DNA from: Actinacidiphila acidipaludis
GTDB lineage: Bacteria > Actinomycetota > Actinomycetes > Streptomycetales > Streptomycetaceae
Direction: 5' to 3'
Assembly: GCF_019890725.1 (NCBI RefSeq)
Contig: NZ_JAINZZ010000027.1
Location: 29,062-93,061, forward strand
DNA: 64,000 nucleotides
Shown: one piece after another, positions 43,008 to 50,649 of the stretch
How the letters are laid out: the number at the start of each line of letters is the position of its first letter
How positions within the stretch are numbered: the first letter of the stretch is position 1
Made by a program: the position numbers and the translations under genes
The notes under the pieces: model-generated
The model's database searches: none
What the model was told of the DNA's origin: nothing
The model's input: only the letters and a program-made list of their open reading frames with translations

Positions 43008-43890
43008 GGTGGGAGGTGAGGAAGGCGGCGGCGCGCGACAGTGCGGCGTCGGCCTCCTCCAGGCGACCGTAGTGGTGCTGGAAGACATGGGGGAGGCCGG
43101 GTGCGATCTCCAGGGTGACCTCGACCTCGTCCGCCCCCGCGCGGGCCGCCAGCCGGACGGCGTCGTCGAGCAGCACCTCGTTGGAACCGGCCTGGATCAG
43201 CAGGGGAGGCAGCCCCGCGAGGTCGGCGAACACGGGGCTCGCCAGCGGCTGCGTGCGGTCGCCCGCGCCCACGTAGAGGTCGGCGTAGGCGTGGATGTCG
43301 TCGGCGGCGAAGATGGGGTCGGCCTCCTCCTTGGACCGCATGCTCGCGCCGCTCGCGGTGAGATCGGCCCAGGGTGAGAAGAGGACGACGGCGGCGGGCT
43401 GGGGCAGCCCGGCGGCGCGGGCCGCGAGCAGGGTCGCGACGGCCAGCCCGCCGCCCGCCGAGTCGCCGGCCAGCACGAGGGCGGCGGGGTCGGCGCCGGC
43501 CGCCAGCAGCTCGCGGTAGGCGGCCAGGCCGTCGTCGACGGCGGCGGGGAAGGGGTGTTCGGGTGCCAGCCGGTAGTCCGGTGAGATCGCGCGCAGCCCG
43601 GTGCGGCGGGCCAGCTCCCCGGCCAGTCCCGCGTGGGTGCCGGCCGAACCGATGACGTATCCGCCGCCGTGCAGGTAGAGCAGCCGGCCGTGGCCGGACG
43701 CACCCGCGGGCTCCAGCTCCAGGGCCGGGCGGCCGCCCAGCTCGGTCCGGCGGGTGGCGACACCGTCCGGTGCCGGCCGGGTCATGGCTTCGGCGAAACC
43801 ACGGCGCTGCTCCTCCACGCCGGGCCGCGTCTCGGGACGCGGGGCGGAGCGGAGCAGGGCGTCCAGGGCCTCGCGCTGCTGTCGGGACAT
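42976..43890 (-). CDS. Alpha/beta hydrolase (HSL-type esterase)
   Basis: 304 residues. The oxyanion motif LHGGGYVIGS, nucleophile elbow GDSAGGG, catalytic Asp region LIQAGSNEVLLDD and His in PGLPHVFQ are those of the hormone-sensitive-lipase family. ATG 43890 has GGAGG 6 nt upstream. Its 3' end overlaps that of the RclA-like gene by 32 bp on the opposite strand. It is divergent from marR across three palindromic operators, so MarR probably represses it. Confidence 0.92.
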   Translation of the reverse strand: MSRQQREALDALLRSAPRPETRPGVEEQRRGFAEAMTRPAPDGVATRRTELGGRPALELEPAGASGHGRLLYLHGGGYVIGSAGTHAGLAGELARRTGLRAISPDYRLAPEHPFPAAVDDGLAAYRELLAAGADPAALVLAGDSAGGGLAVATLLAARAAGLPQPAAVVLFSPWADLTASGASMRSKEEADPIFAADDIHAYADLYVGAGDRTQPLASPVFADLAGLPPLLIQAGSNEVLLDDAVRLAARAGADEVEVTLEIAPGLPHVFQHHYGRLEEADAALSRAAAFLTSHLTARSWPAPR

Positions 43891-43918
43891 GTCGGGCCTC
43901 CATTGACCGGGATGGGAG

Positions 43919-43986
43919 GATGGATTCCTGGGAATCCATCTGTCCTCTCCCAACCGGATTCCAGGGAAGATGATTCCCAGGAATTC
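43919..43986. promoter_or_regulatory. Three MarR operator repeats between esterase and marR
   Basis: Site 1: 10-bp perfect arms GATGGATTCC (43919-43928) and GGAATCCATC (43931-43940). Site 2: GATTCCAGGGAAGA (43957-43970), partly symmetric. Site 3: GATTCCCAGGAATT (43972-43985). All share GATTCC-N2-GGAA. They occupy most of the 109-bp divergent promoter region; site 3 abuts the marR ribosome-binding site. Confidence 0.8.
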
Positions 43987-43999
43987 AAAGGAGGTTTGC

Positions 44000-44446
44000 G
44001 TGAGCCACGTCACCCCGATCTTCACCGACCTCGTACGGGTCGAGACCCGGCTCTACAACGCGGTGAGCGCCGGACTGCGGACCGAACACGGCCTGGGACT
44101 GGGGCAGTTCGAGTTCCTGGAGATCATCGACCGGGTGCCCGGATGCCGGGTGCTGGACATCGTCGGCGAAGTGGCCATCACCGTGGGCGCGGTCAGCAAG
44201 GCGGTCGACCGGTTGGTGGCCGCCGGGTGGTGCGTGCGCACCGCGCACCCCCAGGACCGGCGCTCGTCCGTGCTGAGCCTCACGCCCGAAGGCGAGGCGC
44301 TGCTGACGGCGGCCCGCCCCGCGGTCGAGGGCCGGCTCGCCGCGCTGACCGCGGGCATCCCGCGGGACGACCTGGCCCGCGTCGCCGCGACCCTCGCCAC
44401 TCTGCGCGCCTGCCTGGAGGAGAACGGCGAAGGCCGGCCCGGCTGA
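44000..44446 (+). CDS. MarR-family transcriptional regulator
   Basis: 148 residues. Winged HTH ~40-110: LGQFEFLEIIDRVPGCRVLDIVGEVAITVGAVSKAVDRLVAAGWCVRTAHPQDRRSSVLSLTPEG. GTG 44000 follows AAAGGAGGT by 5 nt; the frame is open 30 bases earlier but that would read through the operator. Two cysteines near the HTH (GCRVLD and GWCVRT) could sense oxidants. Probable autorepressor and repressor of the divergent esterase gene. Confidence 0.92.
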   Translation: MSHVTPIFTDLVRVETRLYNAVSAGLRTEHGLGLGQFEFLEIIDRVPGCRVLDIVGEVAITVGAVSKAVDRLVAAGWCVRTAHPQDRRSSVLSLTPEGEALLTAARPAVEGRLAALTAGIPRDDLARVAATLATLRACLEENGEGRPG

Positions 44447-44567
44447 GCGCCGTGCCCCCGAACGCCCTGCCGCTCCCGGACGGATCGCCGCGCATCTGGA
44501 CGTACCCCGGCCCCGGTGCCAGTCTCACCTCGGCGCGTCGGACCCCGCCCGGGGGCAGGGCGGATCG

Positions 44568-44591
44568 GCTGTCCACCGTTCGACGGACAGC
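44568..44591. promoter_or_regulatory. Inverted repeat upstream of the ABC exporter operon
   Basis: GCTGTCC (44568-44574) and GGACAGC (44585-44591) separated by 10 bases, 55 bp before the ATPase start. Could be the site bound by the LuxR-type regulator encoded at the operon end. Confidence 0.35.
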
Positions 44592-44646
44592 GGGCGAGCC
44601 GGGTGGCCGATGCCCAACGGGCGGGGTGCGCGGGAGGGTTGAGGGC

Positions 44647-45609
44647 ATGACGGAGTACGCGGTGCGGGTACGGGGGCTTCGCAAGAGATACGGCGAGGTC
44701 ACCGCGGTGAACGGTGTCGACCTGGACATCCGCAGGGGCGAGGTGTTCGGGTTGCTGGGGCCCAACGGGGCCGGTAAGAGCACGACGGTGGAGATCCTGC
44801 GCGGGCACCGTGCCCGCGACGCCGGCGAGGTGAGCGTGCTGGGCGCCGACCCGGCCCGCGCGGGCCGGGGCTGGCAGGCCCGGATCGGCATCGTGTGGCA
44901 GGACGAGTCGGCGGCGGAGGAGTCGACGGTCCAGGAGACCGTACGGCACTTCGCCCGCTACTACCCCCGGCCACGCGACCCCGACGAGGTGATCGCGCTG
45001 GTCGGCCTGGAGGAGAAGGCGCGCAGCCGCACCAAGGCGCTGTCCGGCGGGCAGCGGCGACGGCTCGACGTCGCGCTCGGCGTCATCGGACGGCCCGAAC
45101 TGCTGCTGCTGGACGAGCCGACGACCGGCTTCGACCCGGTCGCGCGCCGGCAGTTCTGGCAGCTCATCAGGGCGCTCGCGGACGAGGGCACGACGATCGT
45201 GCTCACCACCCACTACCTGGAGGAGGCCGAGGCGCTCGCCGACCGGCTCGCCGTCATCGCCGCCGGCCGGCTGCTGGCGACCGGCGAACCGGCCACGCTG
45301 GCGGGACGGGGTGAGGCCGAGGCGATCGTGCGCTGGACCGACCCGGACGGCCGCGAGTACGAGGCGGTGACCGCGGAGCCGACGGCCCTGGTCGGTGAAC
45401 TGGCCGCGCGTTACGGCGGCGAGGTCCCCGGACTGCGGGTCACCCGGCCCACCCTGGAGGACGTCTACCTCGGACTCATCGGCCACGGCCGCGACGGCGG
45501 TTCGGGCCACGGCGGCGGTTCGGGCCACGCCGGTTCCGACCACGGCCGCGACGGCGGTTCCGGCCAGGGCGACGATTCCCACCACACGCGCGAAGGGAGC
45601 AAGCGATGA
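44647..45609 (+). CDS. ABC transporter ATP-binding protein (DrrA-like) with His/Gly-rich tail
   Basis: 320 residues. Walker A LLGPNGAGKSTTVEIL, Q-loop VWQDESAAEE, signature LSGGQRRRLDVALG, Walker B ELLLLDEPTTGFDP, and H-loop LTTHYLEEAEAL. After the domain (~285) comes a His/Gly/Asp-rich tail with HGRDGGSG twice and six or more histidines, not usual for DrrA proteins. ATG 44647 has GGAGGG upstream. The stop overlaps the permease ATG. Confidence 0.93.
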   Translation: MTEYAVRVRGLRKRYGEVTAVNGVDLDIRRGEVFGLLGPNGAGKSTTVEILRGHRARDAGEVSVLGADPARAGRGWQARIGIVWQDESAAEESTVQETVRHFARYYPRPRDPDEVIALVGLEEKARSRTKALSGGQRRRLDVALGVIGRPELLLLDEPTTGFDPVARRQFWQLIRALADEGTTIVLTTHYLEEAEALADRLAVIAAGRLLATGEPATLAGRGEAEAIVRWTDPDGREYEAVTAEPTALVGELAARYGGEVPGLRVTRPTLEDVYLGLIGHGRDGGSGHGGGSGHAGSDHGRDGGSGQGDDSHHTREGSKR

Positions 45610-46454
45610 CGACCACCGCCGTGCACACCGCACCGTCCGCCACCGGAGCACCGGCACTGCCCGGCGCCTGGCGGCTGGGCCTGATCCGCGGGGCGATGGA
45701 GATCCGCCTGTTCTTCCGGCAGCGCGAACAGGTCGTCTTCACCTTCGCGTTCCCGATCGTCTTCCTCTTCCTCTTCGCCTCGATCTTCCGCGACCACATG
45801 CAGCACACCGGAGCGACGGCCTCGCAGTACTACGTGGCCTCGATGACCGCGGCCGGGATCATGTCCACCAGCTTCCAGTCGCTGGGCGTCTCCATCGCCA
45901 TCGAGCGCGAGCAGCGCGTGCTGCGGCGGCTGCGCAGCACCCCGATGCCGCCCGCCGCGTACTTCCTGGGCAAGATCTGGCTGGTGATGGTCACCGGCGT
46001 CCTGGAGACGGCCCTGCTGCTGACCTTCGGCGCGACCGTCTACGGCGTCAACCTGCCGTCCGACGCGACCGGTTGGCTGACCTTCGCCTGGATCTTCGTC
46101 CTCGGCATCACCGACTGCGCGCTGCTGGGCATCGCCATCAGCAGCGTGCCGCGGTCGGCGAGCAGCGCGTCGTCGGTAGTCGTCCTGCCCTTCCTGCTCC
46201 TGGAGTTCATCTCCGGCGTGTACATCCTGATCGACACCCTGCCCGGGTGGATGCTGACCGTCGGCTCGTTCTTCCCGCTGAAGTGGCTGTGCCAGGGACT
46301 GCGCGGGGTGTTCCTGCCCTCCGCGGCGGCCGCGCTGGAACCCGCGGGCAGCTGGGAGTACGGCAGGATCGCCCTGGTGCTCGGGGCCTGGTGCATCGGA
46401 GGACTGCTGCTGTGTCTGCTCACCTTCCGGTGGAAGCCGCGCGACGAGCGGTGA
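45606..46454 (+). CDS. ABC-2 type permease
   Basis: 282 residues, six membrane helices (VVFTFAFPIVFLFLFASI, IWLVMVTGVLETALLLTF, FAWIFVLGITDCALLGIAI, VVVLPFLLLEFISGVYILI and a C-terminal helix). The central EREQRVLRRLRSTPMPPAAYFLGKI loop is the coupling segment of DrrB-like drug exporters. The gene is joined to its ATPase by an ATGA overlap and to the sensor kinase by a GTGA overlap. Confidence 0.92.
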   Translation: MTTTAVHTAPSATGAPALPGAWRLGLIRGAMEIRLFFRQREQVVFTFAFPIVFLFLFASIFRDHMQHTGATASQYYVASMTAAGIMSTSFQSLGVSIAIEREQRVLRRLRSTPMPPAAYFLGKIWLVMVTGVLETALLLTFGATVYGVNLPSDATGWLTFAWIFVLGITDCALLGIAISSVPRSASSASSVVVLPFLLLEFISGVYILIDTLPGWMLTVGSFFPLKWLCQGLRGVFLPSAAAALEPAGSWEYGRIALVLGAWCIGGLLLCLLTFRWKPRDER

Positions 46455-47791
46455 CCGCTCCGTTCGGTGCGGACGGGCCGGCCGACGGGAACGGCCCGGC
46501 CGGCCCGGGCGGGCCGGAGGCGCGCGCCGGCGCGGACGGCGGCGACGCCGAAGTCCACGCCTGGGAACGGACCTTCGCGCCCTGGGACTGCTACTTCGCG
46601 ATCGCCTGGATCGCGACCGTGCTCTTCGCGCTGGCCGCCGAGACCCCGGGGTGGCCCGTGCGCCTGGTCGCCGCCGGGCTGTTCGCCCTGCTTGTGCCCT
46701 GGTACGTGGTCGCCGGGCGGCCGGCGATTCTGATCGGGGTGAACGACAGCCCGGCTGCGCTGCGCTATGTGGCCGTGCTGGTCACGGTGTTCGTGGTCGC
46801 CTCCGCTTTGGTCGGCGAACTGCGCCTCGGAACATTCGCGCTGGTGCCGCAGTGCTTCATGCTGCTGCGGGTGCGCACCGCGCTCGCCACCGTCGCGGTG
46901 ATCAACGTCATCCCCGTGGTGGGCTGGGTGGTCCTCTGGCGGCCCGACCGGCACGACGTCTACTACAACTCGGTGTTCGCGGTGGTCACCCTCGGCTTCT
47001 CCATGGTCGTCGGGAGCTGGATCATGCGCGTCATCGAGCAGAGCGCCGAACGCGCGGACACCCTGGCCGAGTTGCGGGCCAGCCGTGAGGAAGTGGCGCG
47101 GCTGTCCGCCGAACGCGGCGCCCTCGCCGAACGCGAGCGGATGTCGCGCGAGATCCACGACACCCTCGCACAGGGCTTCACCAGTCTGCTGATGCTGGTG
47201 CAGGCCGTCGAGTCGGAGTTCGCCGACGATCCGCAAGCGGCGCGCGCACACCTGGCGTTGATGGCCAGGACCGCGCGGGAGAATCTGGCCGAGGCCCGTG
47301 CCCTGGTGGCCGGCGGCGGGCCGGCCGACCTCGCGGGCGGCTCGCTGCCCGACGCCGTGCGCAGAGTCGCGGCCCGGCACCGGGATCAGGCCGGTGGCTC
47401 CCCGGCGGGCGCCAAGGAGCCCGCGACGGTCACGGTCGAGGTGACGGGCCGGGTGCGCGCCCTGCCGGCGGCCGTGGAGGTGGTGGCGTTGCGCACCTGC
47501 CAGGAGGCTCTGGCCAACGTCCGCCGCCACGCCGGCCAGGGCGTCCCGGCGTATGTCCGACTGGCCTACGGGGACGAGGAGTTGACAGTGACGGTACGGG
47601 ACGAAGGGCGCGGTCTCGGCAAGGCCGCCGAGGAGGGTGCGGACCCGGGCGGTGCACGGGCCGCCTCCGGCTTCGGCCTGCGGGGCCTGCGGGCGCGCGC
47701 CGCCGAACTGGGCGGCGCGGCGCACATCTCCGGTGAGCCGGGCAGCGGCACCACGGTCACGGTCGTCCTTCCCGTCGGGGACGTGCGGTGA
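46451..47791 (+). CDS. NarL-type sensor histidine kinase
   Basis: 446 residues. A Gly/Pro-rich N-terminus, about five to six membrane helices (~45-200), a HisKA_3 domain with H in MSREIHDTLAQGFTSL (~235) and a C-terminal HATPase (ALRTCQEALANVRRHAG, DEGRGLG, GFGLRGLRARAAELGG). It autophosphorylates and passes phosphate to the next gene's regulator. The stimulus is probably a membrane-active compound exported by the linked ABC system. GTG 46451 overlaps the permease stop; the upstream open codons overlap the permease gene. Confidence 0.93.
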   Translation: MTAPFGADGPADGNGPAGPGGPEARAGADGGDAEVHAWERTFAPWDCYFAIAWIATVLFALAAETPGWPVRLVAAGLFALLVPWYVVAGRPAILIGVNDSPAALRYVAVLVTVFVVASALVGELRLGTFALVPQCFMLLRVRTALATVAVINVIPVVGWVVLWRPDRHDVYYNSVFAVVTLGFSMVVGSWIMRVIEQSAERADTLAELRASREEVARLSAERGALAERERMSREIHDTLAQGFTSLLMLVQAVESEFADDPQAARAHLALMARTARENLAEARALVAGGGPADLAGGSLPDAVRRVAARHRDQAGGSPAGAKEPATVTVEVTGRVRALPAAVEVVALRTCQEALANVRRHAGQGVPAYVRLAYGDEELTVTVRDEGRGLGKAAEEGADPGGARAASGFGLRGLRARAAELGGAAHISGEPGSGTTVTVVLPVGDVR

Positions 47792-48408
47792 TCCGCGTCC
47801 TGCTCGCCGACGACCATCCCGTCGTCCGGCAGGGGCTCGCGGCGATGCTCGGCACCGAACCCGACCTCGACGTGGTCGGCGAGGCGTCGAGCGGCCCCGA
47901 AGCCGAGGCCCGGGTGGCGGCGCTGCGGCCGGACATCGTGCTGATGGACCTGCGCATGCCGGACGGCGACGGCGTCGCGTCCATCGAGCGGCTGACCTCG
48001 GCCGGCCTGCCGTGCCGGGTGATCGTGCTGACCACCTACGAGACCGACCGCGACATCCTGCGCGCGGTCGAGGCGGGCGCGGCCGGTTACCTGCTGAAGG
48101 ACGTGACGCCGGGCGAACTGGCCGGCGCGATCCGGGCGGCGGCCCGCGGCGAGACGGTCCTCGCGCCGTCCGTCGCGGCCCGCCTGGTCGACCGGCTCCG
48201 CGGCCGCACGGAGGCACCACGGCTGTCCGAGCGGGAGACCGCCGTGCTGCGGCTGGTCGCCGAGGGCTGCACCAACGCCGAGATCGGCCGCCGCCTGTTC
48301 ATCGGCGAGTCCACCGTCAAGACCCACCTGCTGCGGGCCTTCGGCAAGCTCGGTGTCGCCGACCGCACGGCCGCCGTCACCAGCGCCATGCGTCACGGCA
48401 TCCTCTGA
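47788..48408 (+). CDS. LuxR/NarL-family response regulator
   Basis: 206 residues: receiver domain with LLADDHPVV, phosphoacceptor D in DIVLMDLRMPDGDG (~53), T and K in VLTTYE and YLLKD; C-terminal HTH (~140-200) LSERETAVLRLVAEGCTNAEIGRRLFIGESTVKTHLLRAFGKLGV. GTG 47788 overlaps the kinase stop by 4 bases. It ends the coupled four-gene exporter/two-component operon. Confidence 0.94.
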   Translation: MIRVLLADDHPVVRQGLAAMLGTEPDLDVVGEASSGPEAEARVAALRPDIVLMDLRMPDGDGVASIERLTSAGLPCRVIVLTTYETDRDILRAVEAGAAGYLLKDVTPGELAGAIRAAARGETVLAPSVAARLVDRLRGRTEAPRLSERETAVLRLVAEGCTNAEIGRRLFIGESTVKTHLLRAFGKLGVADRTAAVTSAMRHGIL

Positions 48409-48522
48409 CCGGTACCCGTGCGACCGCCGGAACTCGCGCTGGGGCGGTTCCACCGAGCGCCGCGGCCGGCGGGACGGGCCGGCGCGGCCCGCACGGGGCC
48501 GAGTGGGCCCGCTGCGGACGGG

Positions 48523-48963
48523 TCAGTGCGGGTGCTGCCCGGAACCGATCAGGCGGAGGGCGTCGGCTGCCGCAGGTGACAATGCGGCGGGGGCCAAGTC
48601 CGCCAGCGGTGTCCAGCGGGCCGCGTCCGTGGAGCCGTCGGTCTCGGTCACCGCCGGTGCCCCGGCGGCGAGTTCGGCGGCGTAGAACAGGGCGGTCAGA
48701 TGCCAGCTCACCGCGTCCCGTTCCACCGCGTACGTCCGCGCGCCGAGCAGCCGCGCGCCGGTGAGTTCGAGCCCGGTCTCCTCCAGGAGTTCGCGGGCCA
48801 GGGCCTCCACCGGCTGTTCACCGGGGTCGATCCCGCCGCCCGGCAGATGCCACAGGCCCGGCGTGAAGATCGGCGAGCTCTCCGACAGACGGGCCAGCAG
48901 CAGCCGTTCGTCCTGCACCGCGACGGCGTACGCCGACACCCGCATCCGAACCCGCGTCCCCAC
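48523..48963 (-). CDS. NUDIX hydrolase
   Basis: 146 residues with a full Nudix box: GGGIDPGEQPVEALARELLEETGL (G-x5-E-x7-REUxEExGU). The enzyme hydrolyses nucleoside diphosphate derivatives; substrate not predictable. GTG 48963 is chosen because GGGAGGAG is 7 nt upstream; GTG 48987 and ATG 48945 are alternatives. Converges on the response regulator gene. Confidence 0.9.
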   Translation of the reverse strand: MGTRVRMRVSAYAVAVQDERLLLARLSESSPIFTPGLWHLPGGGIDPGEQPVEALARELLEETGLELTGARLLGARTYAVERDAVSWHLTALFYAAELAAGAPAVTETDGSTDAARWTPLADLAPAALSPAAADALRLIGSGQHPH

Positions 48964-49008
48964 GTCCTCGCTCCTCCCGCTCTCCACTCCGGCCGCGGAG
49001 CACTCTAG

Positions 49009-49980
49009 TCACCTGTCGCTCTCCAACAGGCCGAGGTCCCGCAGGTTCTCGGCGGTCTCCACGATGGTGGTCTCGGCAGGGCGCGGCCGCCAGCCCAGTT
49101 CCGCACGGGCGCGGTCGTTGTGGATGACCGGCTGCGGCAGGTCGTCGCCGGGCGCCTCCTCGGTGGGCACCCGGGCGGCGAGCGGACCCAGCCGACGGCG
49201 CAGGATGTCGGCGACCGTCAGGAAGCTCAGGGTCGGGCCGTCGGCGACGGCCAGGTAGCGCTTGCCCGCGGCCTCCGGCGCGGCCATCGCCCGCACGTGC
49301 AGATCGGCCACGTCCCGGACGTCGGCGACGCCGAAACGATGCCGGGGCGCGACGCTCATGGTCCCGTCGAGCATGGCCTTGGTCAGCGCCATCGACGACC
49401 GGAGGTCGGTGGTGAGGGAGGGACCGAAGATCCCCGTGGGATTGACGACCACCAGCTCCGTGCCGGCGTCCCGCATCAGGTCCCACGCGGCCCGTTCGGC
49501 TATCGCCTTGGACCGCGGATAGGGAGCCAGCCCGGGCGTGTCCGGGTCCGTCCAGTCGTCCTCGGTGAACTCGGCACCGGGCTTGGGGGAGTACCCCACG
49601 GCGGCGAAGGACGACGTGAGCACGACCCGCCGGGCCCCCGCGTCACGAGCCGCCCGCAACACCCGCAGTGTGCCCTCGCGGGCCGGGACGATCAGCTCGT
49701 CCGGATCGTCCGGCTGTGTGACCGGGATCGGGGAGGCGACGTGATGGATCTCGGCGCAGCCGGCCACCGCGGCGGCCCAGCCGTCGTCGGAGGTCAGCTC
49801 CGCCACGACCAGCTCAAGACCCGAGTCGTCGGCGCCGCCGCGCCGGACCGCCGCCCGCAGCCCGGCCTCCCGGGCCGTCGACCGTACGGTGGCCCGCACC
49901 GGCCGGCCGGCCTTCAGCAGCTCGGCGATCAGATGCGTCGCGAGGTAACCGGACCCGCCGGTGACCAGGACCGGGCTCAT
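49009..49980 (-). CDS. NAD-dependent epimerase/reductase (dihydroflavonol-reductase-like extended SDR)
   Basis: 323 residues. VLVTGGSGYLATHLIAELLKAG is the NAD(P) motif; VVLTSSFAAVGYSP, the Y-x3-K in YPRSKAIAE and VVVNPTGIFGP are diagnostic for the DFR-like extended SDRs that reduce aldehydes or ketones. ATG 49980 overlaps the merR stop (ATGA), so it is MerR's partner gene, likely induced by a toxic carbonyl or redox compound. Confidence 0.9.
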   Translation of the reverse strand: MSPVLVTGGSGYLATHLIAELLKAGRPVRATVRSTAREAGLRAAVRRGGADDSGLELVVAELTSDDGWAAAVAGCAEIHHVASPIPVTQPDDPDELIVPAREGTLRVLRAARDAGARRVVLTSSFAAVGYSPKPGAEFTEDDWTDPDTPGLAPYPRSKAIAERAAWDLMRDAGTELVVVNPTGIFGPSLTTDLRSSMALTKAMLDGTMSVAPRHRFGVADVRDVADLHVRAMAAPEAAGKRYLAVADGPTLSFLTVADILRRRLGPLAARVPTEEAPGDDLPQPVIHNDRARAELGWRPRPAETTIVETAENLRDLGLLESDR

Positions 49981-50414
49981 CGCAGCACCCCCAGCTTCTC
50001 CACGGCGGCGACGACATGCCGCATCGCCTCGGCCTCCGCGTCGGCGTCGCCGCGGTCCCGGGCGTCCCACAGCGAGGCCTTCTCCCGGAGGTAGCCGAGC
50101 CGCGCGTGCTGGGCGGCGAGCTCGGCCTCGATCCGCACGGCCTGCCGCAGCAGCAGGTCACGCTGCTCCGCGGCCGCCTCCCGTCCCCGGGCGCGGTTCG
50201 CCAGATAGGTGCGCATGTCCTCGATGCCGACACCGACCGCGCGCAGGCACGCCAGTGCCTCGATGGTGTCGAGGTCCCGGGCCCGGTACCGCCGGTGCCC
50301 ACTGCGCTCGTCCCGCTCGATCGGGCCGACCAGCTTGATGTCCTCGTAGTAGCGCAGTGTGGGCTCGCTCAGCCCGCTGCGCCGCGATACGTCCTGAATG
50401 GTCAAGATCTCCAT
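49977..50414 (-). CDS. MerR-family regulator
   Basis: 145 residues. LTIQDVSRRSGLSEPTLRYYEDIKLVGPIERDERSGHRRYRARDLDTIEALACLRAVGVGIEDMRTYL is the MerR HTH; the C-terminal helix (REAAAEQRDLLLRQAVRIEAEL) forms the coiled dimer. No C-terminal Cys cluster, so it is neither SoxR nor a metal sensor; it resembles aldehyde/organic-ligand MerR proteins. ATG 50414 lies 18 bases after a perfect palindrome that is probably its operator. Confidence 0.92.
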   Translation of the reverse strand: MEILTIQDVSRRSGLSEPTLRYYEDIKLVGPIERDERSGHRRYRARDLDTIEALACLRAVGVGIEDMRTYLANRARGREAAAEQRDLLLRQAVRIEAELAAQHARLGYLREKASLWDARDRGDADAEAEAMRHVVAAVEKLGVLR

Positions 50415-50431
50415 ACCCGGCAGCAGAACAC

Positions 50432-50449
50432 ACCTCAAGCGCTTGAGGT
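50432..50449 (-). promoter_or_regulatory. SoxR-box-like palindromic operator of the merR-epimerase operon
   Basis: Perfect 18-bp palindrome ACCTCAAGCGCTTGAGGT. On the minus strand TTGACC (50452-50447) overlaps it as a -35 box. The half-site CCTCAAG equals that of the SoxR box, but the centre is two bases instead of four. The remaining bases to the next gene contain a terminator and nothing else I can support. Confidence 0.8.
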
Positions 50450-50603
50450 CAAACGCCGGAGGAAGCAATTTCCGCCCCGCGCTCCCCGCTGAGCCCGCCC
50501 CTCCCCGTTGAACCCGACCCTGCCCGTCGGGCCTGGTCCGCCCGCCCGGCCTGGCGCACCGTGACCGGCCGGCCACCGTGCGGCTGCGGTGGCGGCCCGC
50601 GGA

Positions 50604-50636
50604 AGTGCCCGGCCGCTCCTGTCCCGGCCGGGCACT
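50604..50636 (-). terminator. Terminator hairpin after the formaldehyde dehydrogenase gene
   Basis: Perfect 12-bp arms AGTGCCCGGCCG (50604-50615) and CGGCCGGGCACT (50625-50636), loop of 9, starting 14 bases past the stop codon of the leftward gene at 50650. Confidence 0.8.
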
Positions 50637-50649
50637 GCGAAGACGGCGG

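Noticed and set aside
44447..48408. Antibiotic biosynthesis cluster around the ABC exporter
   Set aside because: No biosynthetic enzymes nearby; the exporter plus two-component set stands alone.
48440..48510. Terminator between the response regulator and NUDIX gene
   Set aside because: The GC-rich inverted repeat contains mismatches in the stem, so I do not call it.
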